Assembly: GCA_026388595.1 (NCBI GenBank)
Contig: JAPLJM010000046.1
Coordinates: 1 to 5,015 of the forward strand
Reading direction: 5' to 3'
Origin: Deltaproteobacteria bacterium
Lineage (GTDB): Bacteria; Desulfobacterota; Syntrophia; Syntrophales; Fen-1087
DNA: 5,015 bases
Shown here: piece by piece, positions 1 through 5,015 of the stretch
Layout: each line of letters opens with the position of its first letter
Numbering within the stretch: position 1 is the stretch's first letter
Program-made: the position numbers and the translations under genes
Notes under the pieces: model-generated
What the model was told of the DNA's origin: nothing
Databases searched by the model: none
Seen by the model: only the letters and a program-made list of their open reading frames with translations

Positions 1-1
1 G

Positions 2-56
2 AGGTCTGCCTGCCGCGCTCATGATCTGACATGAGACATTCGCCGTGGGCAGACCT
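2..56 (+). promoter_or_regulatory. Possible alternative (antiterminator-like) RNA structure overlapping the first terminator
   Basis: AGGTCTGCC (2-10) is an exact reverse complement of GGCAGACCT (48-56), giving a possible 9-bp closing stem. Inside it, CTCATG (18-23) can pair with CATGAG (30-35) around a 6-base loop. The 3' arm of the outer stem shares bases 48-52 with the 5' arm of the terminator at 43-71, so the two structures exclude each other. This geometry is typical of riboswitch or attenuator expression platforms. I do not recognise a known aptamer consensus, and the left edge of the window may cut off part of the element. It could be chance complementarity, or the closing stem of a small RNA that ends at the terminator. 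Confidence 0.3.
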
Positions 57-77
57 TTTAACTGCCCACGGTTTTTT
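43..77 (+). terminator. Strong intrinsic terminator of an upstream gene or leader
   Basis: The sequence CCGTGGGCAG (43-52) is perfectly complementary to CTGCCCACGG (62-71). This gives a 10-bp, mostly GC stem with a 9-base loop, followed directly by six T residues (72-77). That is the classic Rho-independent terminator form. The T run follows the stem only on the + strand, so the element acts on rightward transcription entering from outside the window. It probably ends an upstream gene whose coding tail is not identifiable here: all three + frames have a stop by position 34. Its 5' arm also overlaps an alternative stem (2-10 with 48-56), so a conditional role is possible. Confidence 0.88.
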
Positions 78-84
78 ATTTTGG

Positions 85-115
85 AGGCCGTGGAAAATAT
101 TCCATGGCCTTTTTT
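85..115 (+). terminator. Second terminator-like hairpin, possible attenuator in the leader of the binding-protein gene
   Basis: Bases 85-95 pair with 100-110 in an 11-bp stem containing one G-T wobble (G90-T105). The loop is AATA (96-99), and the 3' arm runs into a T tract (110-115). The T run is again only on the 3' side of the + strand. The hairpin begins 7 bases after the T run of the first terminator, and its T tract ends 9 bases before the Shine-Dalgarno sequence of the next gene. It may be the second half of a tandem terminator for the upstream gene. It may instead be an attenuator of the transporter operon if the operon promoter lies upstream. The sequence alone does not decide between these. 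Confidence 0.7.
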
Positions 116-124
116 ATTGATTTC

Positions 125-131
125 AAGGAGG
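125..131 (+). promoter_or_regulatory. Ribosome binding site that fixes the binding-protein start at 140
   Basis: AAGGAGG at 125-131 is a perfect Shine-Dalgarno sequence 8 bases before the ATG at 140. It rules out the in-frame ATG at 104, which lies inside the 3' arm of the hairpin at 85-110 and would put 12 polar residues in front of the signal peptide. No convincing sigma-70 or sigma-54 promoter was seen in 1-124. Confidence 0.9.
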
Positions 132-139
132 AAGGAAAA

Positions 140-1348
140 ATGAAGGGAATTATCAAACGGCTGGTTGTGATAACGGTTGTTACAGGCTTAACCTGGTTTG
201 GGCTGACCGCGCAGGGGGAAGCCAAGACCATCAAGGTCGGCGCGGCAATCAATATGACCGGTCCGGCCTCTACCTGGGGGCAGTACCACGCCAAAGGGCA
301 GCAGGATTATTTCCGCTACGTCAATGACGTCAAGGGTGGCGTCGCCGGCCGGCGAATCGAGATGATCCTGGTGGACACGGGGTACAAAGTCCCCGAGGCG
401 GTGGCGGCAGTCCGAAAATTTGCCGTTCAGGATCAGGTGGATATGATTGCCACATGGGGCGCCGGGGAGGGTCTGGCGGCAAAGCCCATCATTCAGCAGT
501 ACAAAATCCCGACCCTCAATTTTTCAACGAGCTGGGAGATCCTCGAGGCGCCCATCGACTTCATGTACCTGCCCTTCGGCAGTTACCGGATGGATTGTTA
601 TGCCGTGATTGATTACATTCGCACCATTCACAAGGGAAAAACGCGGCCGAGGATCGGCCTTCTGACCTACAACAATGCCTACGGCCGCTCCATTCATCAG
701 CCGACGCGGGACTATGCGGCCCGCCAGCAGGTCGATATTGTCGCCATAGAAGAGTTTCCGCCCAAAACGGTGGATCTGTCGACGGAACTCCTGCGTCTCA
801 AGCAGAAGGGGGCGGAGTACGTCTTCATGCAGATGCTGCCGGCGACCATCATCACCACCTTCAAGAGCGCCGACCGGATCGGCTACAGTCCCCAGTTTTT
901 CGGAACCTGGACATCCACGGATCCCGACTTTTTCAAAATGGGCAAGGGGCTGATCAGGGACCGCCTGAACATGCAGTTTCCCGGCGGGCTGCCTTCCGAT
1001 AATACGGCAGGGATCAAGCTCATGAAAGAGCTCTGGAATCGATACCGGACCGTGGACAAATTTGACGCCGCTTACTGGGAGGGCGTCGTTATCGGAATGA
1101 TCATGGAGCGGGCGTTCATCCGCGCCCAACAGACCTATAAGGAGGTCAACCGCGACACGATCAACAGGGCGATGGAATCATTCCGCAACGAAAATTTCGA
1201 TGGCCTCGTCCCGAATATCACCTATACCCAGAAAGATCACGGCGCCTCTTTTAAGGCCAGGATGGTTCGGGTTCGGGAGGACGGTGCCTTCGTCCCCTTG
1301 ACAAATTTTTACACGCCGGGGAAGGAAAAAATTAAACTCATCAAGTAA
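140..1348 (+). CDS. Liv-type ABC transporter periplasmic substrate-binding protein
   Basis: This encodes a 402-residue type I periplasmic binding protein of the LivK/Peripla_BP_6 kind, which would capture a solute in the periplasm and deliver it to the Liv-type permeases encoded downstream. The N-terminus is a Sec signal peptide: basic residues (K2, K6, R7), a hydrophobic core at about 8-24, and probable cleavage after GEA at 28. There is no lipobox cysteine, so it should be soluble rather than lipid-anchored. Family features include the first strand IKVGAAINMTGP (about 31-42), GGVAGRRIEM (about 66-75) and the second-lobe strand RIGLLTYNNAYG (about 171-182). Only one cysteine (about 153) is present, so the disulphide of E. 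coli LivJ/LivK is absent. In an ungapped hand alignment, LivJ Ser79 falls on Ala (about 108) and Thr102 on Ser (about 131), which argues against a classical branched-chain amino acid ligand. The start is set by the SD at 125-131. The ligand is unknown; a carboxylic acid is inferred from the ligase gene downstream. Confidence 0.93.
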   Translation: MKGIIKRLVVITVVTGLTWFGLTAQGEAKTIKVGAAINMTGPASTWGQYHAKGQQDYFRYVNDVKGGVAGRRIEMILVDTGYKVPEAVAAVRKFAVQDQVDMIATWGAGEGLAAKPIIQQYKIPTLNFSTSWEILEAPIDFMYLPFGSYRMDCYAVIDYIRTIHKGKTRPRIGLLTYNNAYGRSIHQPTRDYAARQQVDIVAIEEFPPKTVDLSTELLRLKQKGAEYVFMQMLPATIITTFKSADRIGYSPQFFGTWTSTDPDFFKMGKGLIRDRLNMQFPGGLPSDNTAGIKLMKELWNRYRTVDKFDAAYWEGVVIGMIMERAFIRAQQTYKEVNRDTINRAMESFRNENFDGLVPNITYTQKDHGASFKARMVRVREDGAFVPLTNFYTPGKEKIKLIK

Positions 1349-1369
1349 GGACAAGCTCTAAACATGCGC

Positions 1370-1374
1370 AGGAG
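1370..1374 (+). promoter_or_regulatory. Close-spaced ribosome binding site of the ATPase gene
   Basis: AGGAG at 1370-1374 is the only SD-like motif near the ATG at 1378, but the spacer is just 3 bases (ATC), shorter than the usual 5-9. No better in-frame start was found. The next candidates, TTG 1444, GTG 1450 and ATG 1453, lack a well-placed SD, and ATG 1453 would cut into the first strand of the ATPase fold. Confidence 0.55.
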
Positions 1375-1377
1375 ATC

Positions 1378-2205
1378 ATGAAATCATTACGCGGCCAGCC
1401 AAGTATTTTTCATAAGCGGAAACGGGAGGATGCCGTCGCCGATTTGGAGGTGATGAACCTGTCGCTTCATTTCGGCGGCATCAAGGCCCTTCATCAGATC
1501 GATCTCACCGTTCATACCGGAGAACTGGTGGCGGTCATCGGACCGAACGGCGCCGGCAAGACAAGCCTTTTGAACTGCCTGACCGGGTTCTACCGTCCGC
1601 AGGCGGGCCAGATCCGCTTTAACGGGAAGGACATCACCCATCTGCCCCCCCATGCGCTTGTGGGGCTCGGCATCGGACGGACCTTTCAGAACATTGAGTT
1701 GTTTCCCGGCATGACCGTTTTGTCCAATATGCTCCTGGCGCGCCATATCCATTGTCATTACCGGCTGGGTGTGGCGGCCTTCTTCTCGCCCTCCGTTCGC
1801 GGAGAGGAAATCCGCCATCGCCAGATTCTGGAGGAGATCATCGATTTTCTCGAAATGCAGGCCATCCGGAAAAAAAACGTGGGATCGCTTCCCTATGGTC
1901 TCATGAAGCGGGTGGAGCTTGGTCGCGCTTTGGCGCTGGAGCCAAAACTGCTGGTGCTGGATGAGCCCTTCGCCGGGATGAACCTGGAAGAGAAGGAAGA
2001 TATGGTTCGCTTCCTCATCGAATTGAACGAAGCCTGGGGACAAACCATGATCCTCGTTGAACATGACATGTCCATTGTCATGAGCATCTCAAAGCGCATC
2101 ATGGTCCTGAATTTCGGGGAAAAATTGGCGGAGGGCGCCCCGGCATATGTGCGCAGCCACCCCGAGGTGGTCAAGGCCTATCTGGGCGATGCGGAAACAC
2201 TTTAA
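1378..2205 (+). CDS. livG: Liv-type ABC transporter ATP-binding protein (LivG family)
   Basis: This is a 275-residue cytoplasmic ABC ATPase that would power import through the Liv permeases, probably paired with a LivF protein encoded outside the window. All core motifs are visible: Walker A GPNGAGKT (55-62), Q-loop glutamine in TFQN (Q104), signature region LPYGLMKR (171-178), Walker B LLVLDE with catalytic E196, D-loop AGMN (199-202) and H-loop histidine in VEHD (H229). Features that place it in LivG rather than LivF are the FGGIKAL segment (32-38), the GIGRTFQN segment, the insertion between the Q-loop and signature (about 120-150), and the C-terminal region with AEGAP and HPEVVKAYLG. Two points are unusual. 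A basic tail of about 21 residues precedes the usual start of the domain (DLEVMNLSL), and the signature has LM where LivG proteins commonly have QQ. It lies 29 bases after the binding-protein gene and 10 bases before the ligase gene, consistent with one operon. Confidence 0.95.
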   Translation: MKSLRGQPSIFHKRKREDAVADLEVMNLSLHFGGIKALHQIDLTVHTGELVAVIGPNGAGKTSLLNCLTGFYRPQAGQIRFNGKDITHLPPHALVGLGIGRTFQNIELFPGMTVLSNMLLARHIHCHYRLGVAAFFSPSVRGEEIRHRQILEEIIDFLEMQAIRKKNVGSLPYGLMKRVELGRALALEPKLLVLDEPFAGMNLEEKEDMVRFLIELNEAWGQTMILVEHDMSIVMSISKRIMVLNFGEKLAEGAPAYVRSHPEVVKAYLGDAETL

Positions 2206-2213
2206 GAAGGCGG
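2204..2213 (+). promoter_or_regulatory. Ribosome binding site of the acyl-CoA synthetase gene
   Basis: This purine-rich stretch begins in the ATPase stop codon and contains AAGAAGG (2204-2210) and AAGGCGG (2207-2213), each one mismatch from AAGGAGG. Two adjacent ATG codons follow at 2216 and 2219. The first reading fits ATG 2216 with a 5-base spacer, and the second fits ATG 2219 with a 5-base spacer. Either choice rejects the in-frame ATG at 2147, which would overlap the ATPase gene by 59 bases. Confidence 0.7.
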
Positions 2214-2215
2214 CG

Positions 2216-4123
2216 ATGATGGCACCTCTCACTGAAAATACACTGCCCCAGATCGTGGCCCTTCAGGCCGAGCGCCTCGGTTACGGCGCCGTCGCCATCC
2301 GTGAAAAGGCCCTGGGCATCTGGCAGACCTACGCCTGGACGGACTATTTTCAATACATGAAGCATGTCGGTGCGGGACTGCTGTCGCTGGGTCTCAAACG
2401 GGGCGAAACGGTGGGGATCATTGTCAACAATCATCCCGAATGGCTGTTTGCCGAACTGGGCGTCCAGTCCCTGGGCGCAGTGACACTGAATCTGTTTACC
2501 TCTTCCGTCAGCGATGAGCTCTGTCTGGCCCTCAATCGAATTCAAGCGGCCTGCGTGGTGGTGCAGGACCAGGAACAGGCCGATAAACTCCTGGATGCCC
2601 GGAACAAACTGCCCCATGTCCGCCGCGTCATCTATATCGATCCCACCTGTATGAGGACCTACGGGGATAATCCCTGGCTCCTCAGTTTTCAGGAGCTGCT
2701 CCGGCGGGGAGAAGCGTTCGACCGGGAGCATCCCGATCGTTTTTCTGCTGAGCTGCAGAGAGGCAGCCGGGATGATTGCGCTGTCATGATTTTGACCTCC
2801 GGGACCACCGGCCTGCCGAAACTGGCCATGCTGTCCCACCGGAACCTGACCGCCATGGCAGCTGCCTGGATCGAGGCCATGGCGATTCTGCCGGGTGAAA
2901 ACTGGATTTCCATGTCCCCGCCGGCCTGGATTGTGGACCAGATGTGGGGTGTAGGCGTTGCCCTCATGGGGGGCATGACCATGAACTTTCCGGAGACCCA
3001 GGAAACCGTCCTGGAGGATTTTCGAGAGATCGGTCCCTGCCTGTTAATCAGCGCTTCCCGTTTCTGGGAAGACCTGGCTTCCCGGATTATGGTGAAAATG
3101 TCCGATGCCGGCTGGATTAAGCGAAAATTTTTTAATCTGGCGGAAAGGATCGGGAACAGGGTGGTGGCGCATACGTCCCGGAACAACCGGGTTCCCTGGT
3201 ATCTGAACCTGCTGCACCGGTTCGCAGCCGTGACGGTCTATCGTCCCCTGCTGGATCGCATCGGCTGTGCAAAACTTCGCAGCGCCTTCACCGGCGGACA
3301 TCCTATCAGTCCGGAGGTGATCGGCTTTTTCCGGACGATCGGGTTGAATTTAAAGCAATGCTATGGCCTTACCGAGGCAGGCGGCATTTTCCAGATTCAA
3401 CCGGATGATCAGGTGAAGCTGGAGACCGTCGGCATTCCCCTTCCGGGCATGCAGGTTCGGATCTCCGAAGATCAGGAAGTTCTTGTTCACAGCGAAGCAG
3501 TGTTCAGCGGCTATTATCAGGACTTCCAGGCGACGGAGGCCGCCTTTCAGGAGGGATGGCTGAAAACGGGCGATGCCGGCTACGTCGATAAGGACGGCCA
3601 TCTGCTGATTATCGGCCGCAAAGAGGAGATCATCCGCAACAAAAGTGGTCACGCCTTTTCGCCTGATTTTATTGAAACCCGTTTGAAATTCAGTCCCTAT
3701 ATCAAGGAGGCCGTCATCTTCGGGGAAGGGCGGCCTTATATCACTCTGATGGTGAACATCGATTTCGGCAATGTGGGCGTCTGGGCGGAAGAGCGGATGA
3801 TTCCTTACACGACCTACATGGATCTTTCCCAGCAGCAGGCCGTGGAGGAGCTGATCCTGAGTGAAATCAAAAGGATCAATGAACAGTTGCCCGATGTGAT
3901 GAAAATCAGAAAGTTTTTCCTCCTCTATAAACTCCTGGACGCCGATGATGAAGAGCTGACCCGGACCGGCAAGGTGCGCAGGCGCTTTGTCTATGGACTC
4001 TATATCAAGCTGGTTGAAGCCATGTACCGGGATCAGACGGAGGTGGATGTGAAAGCAAAAGTTCAATACCGGGATGGTCAGATCGGTAAAGTGGAAACGC
4101 GGGTAAAAATAATATCGTTGTAA
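2216..4123 (+). CDS. Long-chain-type acyl-CoA synthetase (AMP-forming) within the transporter operon
   Basis: This encodes a 635-residue adenylate-forming enzyme expected to convert a carboxylic acid, ATP and CoA into acyl-CoA, AMP and PPi in the cytoplasm. The ANL-superfamily motifs are intact and in order: the P-loop LTSGTTGLPK (193-202), YGLTEAGG (383-390), WLKTGDAGY (448-456) containing the conserved ribose-binding aspartate D453, GRKEEII (467-473) near the hinge to the C-terminal domain, and LTRTGKVRRR (581-590) with the probable catalytic lysine K586. Its length, the long insertion between the P-loop and YGLTE, and the FSPxFIE/FSPYIKEAV region fit the long-chain FadD15/FAA-like branch rather than short acetyl-CoA synthetases. 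No membrane segment is evident. It starts 10 bases after the ATPase gene, and its stop overlaps the SD of the permease gene, so co-expression is expected. ATG 2219 is an equally plausible start, one residue shorter. The acid is unknown: long-chain, aromatic or branched acids are all possible, because chain specificity cannot be read reliably from these motifs. Confidence 0.94.
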   Translation: MMAPLTENTLPQIVALQAERLGYGAVAIREKALGIWQTYAWTDYFQYMKHVGAGLLSLGLKRGETVGIIVNNHPEWLFAELGVQSLGAVTLNLFTSSVSDELCLALNRIQAACVVVQDQEQADKLLDARNKLPHVRRVIYIDPTCMRTYGDNPWLLSFQELLRRGEAFDREHPDRFSAELQRGSRDDCAVMILTSGTTGLPKLAMLSHRNLTAMAAAWIEAMAILPGENWISMSPPAWIVDQMWGVGVALMGGMTMNFPETQETVLEDFREIGPCLLISASRFWEDLASRIMVKMSDAGWIKRKFFNLAERIGNRVVAHTSRNNRVPWYLNLLHRFAAVTVYRPLLDRIGCAKLRSAFTGGHPISPEVIGFFRTIGLNLKQCYGLTEAGGIFQIQPDDQVKLETVGIPLPGMQVRISEDQEVLVHSEAVFSGYYQDFQATEAAFQEGWLKTGDAGYVDKDGHLLIIGRKEEIIRNKSGHAFSPDFIETRLKFSPYIKEAVIFGEGRPYITLMVNIDFGNVGVWAEERMIPYTTYMDLSQQQAVEELILSEIKRINEQLPDVMKIRKFFLLYKLLDADDEELTRTGKVRRRFVYGLYIKLVEAMYRDQTEVDVKAKVQYRDGQIGKVETRVKIISL

Positions 4124-4136
4124 GGAGAGCCCCATT

Positions 4137-5015
4137 ATGGACTTTTTCATTCAATTGCTCGTGAACGGCATCAGTATCGGCCTATTGTACGGCCTGTCGG
4201 CCATGGGCTTCGTCATGATTTTCAAATCCTCCAGCGTGCTGAATTTTACCCACGGCGAATTGCTGGCCTTCGGGGCCTTTCTCTTTCTGGCGCTGATAAC
4301 CTGGGCAAAGCTGCCCTTGCCCCTGGCCTTCCTGGCGACCCTGGCAGGCTGCTTCGCCCTGGGGTTCTTCATCGAGCGTGTTTTTCTGCGCCCCCTGATC
4401 GGTGAACCGCTGATCTTTGTCATCATGCTGACCGTGGGCCTGGCAGCCATGTTCAAAGGGCTGCTGCTCCTGGTGTGGGGGGGAAACCTGCATACCTATC
4501 CTGACTTCCTGCCGGAGGCCATGGGGATTCACTGGGGAATCGTCCATGTTGCGCCCGTTTATGTGGCCACCCTGATGATCGGAATGGTCTTTCTTGTGCT
4601 CTTCGGCCTGTTTTTTAAATATTCCTCCCAGGGGATCTATATGCGGTCTGTGGCGGACAATCAGAGGGCGGCCCTGTCGCTGGGGGTGCATGTGAAACGC
4701 GTCTTTGCCCTCTCCTGGGCGATTGCCGCCCTGGTCGCGGGGATGAGCGGCATCGTGCTGGGCATCATCAACGGGATCAATGTCCATGATCTGAGCGCCA
4801 TCGGCCTCAAGGTTTTTCCCGTGGTCATTCTGGGCGGTCTGGACAGCATCGGCGGCGCCGTTATCGGCGGATTGATCATCGGCCTGCTGGAAACCTTCAC
4901 AGGAGGGTATCTGTCACCGTCACTGCGGGATGTGGTGCCCTATATGGTGCTGGTCGTTATCCTGCTGGTCAAGCCCTATGGCCTCTTCGGTCTGAAGGAA
5001 ATCGAACGGGTATGA
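4137..5015 (+). CDS. livH: Liv-type ABC transporter permease (LivH family)
   Basis: This is a 292-residue inner-membrane permease, complete up to its TGA stop, which is the last codon of the window. It would form half of the translocation channel, with a LivM-type partner expected just downstream. Family hallmarks are the N-terminal NGISIGLLYGLSAMGF (10-25), the SVLNFTHGELLAFGAF stretch (33-48), the cytoplasmic coupling-loop region MRSVADNQRAALSLGV (169-184) and the late ILGGLDSIGGAVIGG segment (231-245). About eight hydrophobic segments are seen, roughly at 5-28, 42-57, 61-79, 91-114, 138-160, 189-211, 225-252 and 266-284. The SD AAGGAGA (4122-4128) overlaps the stop codon of the ligase gene and lies 8 bases from the ATG, which suggests tight, possibly coupled translation. 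The length is normal for LivH (about 290-310), and no truncation or frameshift was seen. Confidence 0.95.
   Translation: MDFFIQLLVNGISIGLLYGLSAMGFVMIFKSSSVLNFTHGELLAFGAFLFLALITWAKLPLPLAFLATLAGCFALGFFIERVFLRPLIGEPLIFVIMLTVGLAAMFKGLLLLVWGGNLHTYPDFLPEAMGIHWGIVHVAPVYVATLMIGMVFLVLFGLFFKYSSQGIYMRSVADNQRAALSLGVHVKRVFALSWAIAALVAGMSGIVLGIINGINVHDLSAIGLKVFPVVILGGLDSIGGAVIGGLIIGLLETFTGGYLSPSLRDVVPYMVLVVILLVKPYGLFGLKEIERV
5012..5015 (+). other. Possible start codon of the next gene (ATGA overlap)
   Basis: The permease gene ends in GTATGA, so ATG at 5012-5014 overlaps the TGA stop at 5013-5015. AAGGA at 4995-4999 lies 12 bases upstream, a somewhat long but usable spacing. Liv operons normally continue with livM, so this is probably its start, though nothing beyond the edge can be seen. 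Confidence 0.35.

Noticed and set aside
1..34. C-terminal tail of an upstream + strand gene
   Set aside because: All three frames reach a stop by position 34 (TGA at 22, 27 and 32). The tails are at most ten residues and not recognisable, so none can be chosen.
72..110. Possible sigma-70 promoter using the T run as -35 and AATATT as -10
   Set aside because: The hexamers match the consensus poorly and are already explained by the terminator T run and the loop of the second hairpin.
104..139. In-frame upstream ATG adding 12 residues to the binding protein
   Set aside because: The ATG lies inside the hairpin arm, has no SD, and would put a polar stretch before the signal peptide. ATG 140 has a perfect AAGGAGG at ideal spacing.
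524..1129. 201-codon antisense open frame opposite the binding-protein gene
   Set aside because: It is a shadow of the conserved + strand gene, with no domain, no plausible start context and no independent support.
2147..2215. Longer acyl-CoA synthetase starting at ATG 2147
   Set aside because: It would overlap the ATPase gene by 59 bases. The extra 23 residues do not resemble ligase sequence, and a good SD precedes ATG 2216/2219.
3350..4150. 266-codon antisense open frame opposite the ligase gene
   Set aside because: It lies opposite a clearly conserved ligase region, has no recognisable domain, and has a composition typical of a shadow frame in GC-rich coding DNA.
4182..4787. 201-codon antisense open frame opposite the permease gene
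   Set aside because: Its His/Gln/Gly-rich sequence is what results from reading hydrophobic permease codons in reverse. No family is recognisable.

Overview
The window is GC-rich (by eye in the mid-to-high 50s percent), densely coding, and has one transcriptional direction. It holds most of a Liv-type (branched-chain amino acid family, HAAT) ABC importer operon with an acyl-CoA synthetase gene embedded in it. The substrate-binding protein has a Sec-type signal peptide with no lipobox cysteine, so a diderm (Gram-negative) host with a periplasm is likely. The arrangement and protein style resemble strictly anaerobic Desulfobacterota/Syntrophobacterales-like bacteria, which often carry several such Liv + AMP-ligase clusters. 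That taxonomic guess comes from gene style and was not tested by a search.

Layout. Positions 1-139 are a non-coding leader with an intrinsic terminator (43-77), a second terminator-like hairpin (85-115), and a possible competing long-range stem (2-10 with 48-56). Four + strand genes follow: the periplasmic substrate-binding protein (140-1348), a LivG-type ATPase (1378-2205), a long-chain-type acyl-CoA synthetase of about 635 residues (2216-4123), and a LivH-type permease (4137-5015). The permease stop codon is the last three bases of the window. Its final four bases are ATGA, so the next gene, probably the second permease LivM, may start at 5012. Intergenic gaps are 29, 10 and 13 bases, and no terminator was seen between genes, so co-transcription is very likely.

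How the genes fit together. The binding protein should capture a solute in the periplasm, LivH (with a partner LivM not in view) should form the channel, and LivG (with LivF, not in view) should drive import. The ligase would then trap the imported carboxylic acid as a CoA thioester. The conserved ligase and the absence of LivJ-like amino-acid contacts in the binding protein point to a carboxylic acid (fatty, aromatic or dicarboxylic) rather than leucine/isoleucine/valine. The actual substrate cannot be read from the sequence.

No clearly new system is present. The most unusual part is the leader, where two tandem hairpins and an overlapping alternative stem could form an attenuator. The many long antisense ORFs look like shadows of the real genes.
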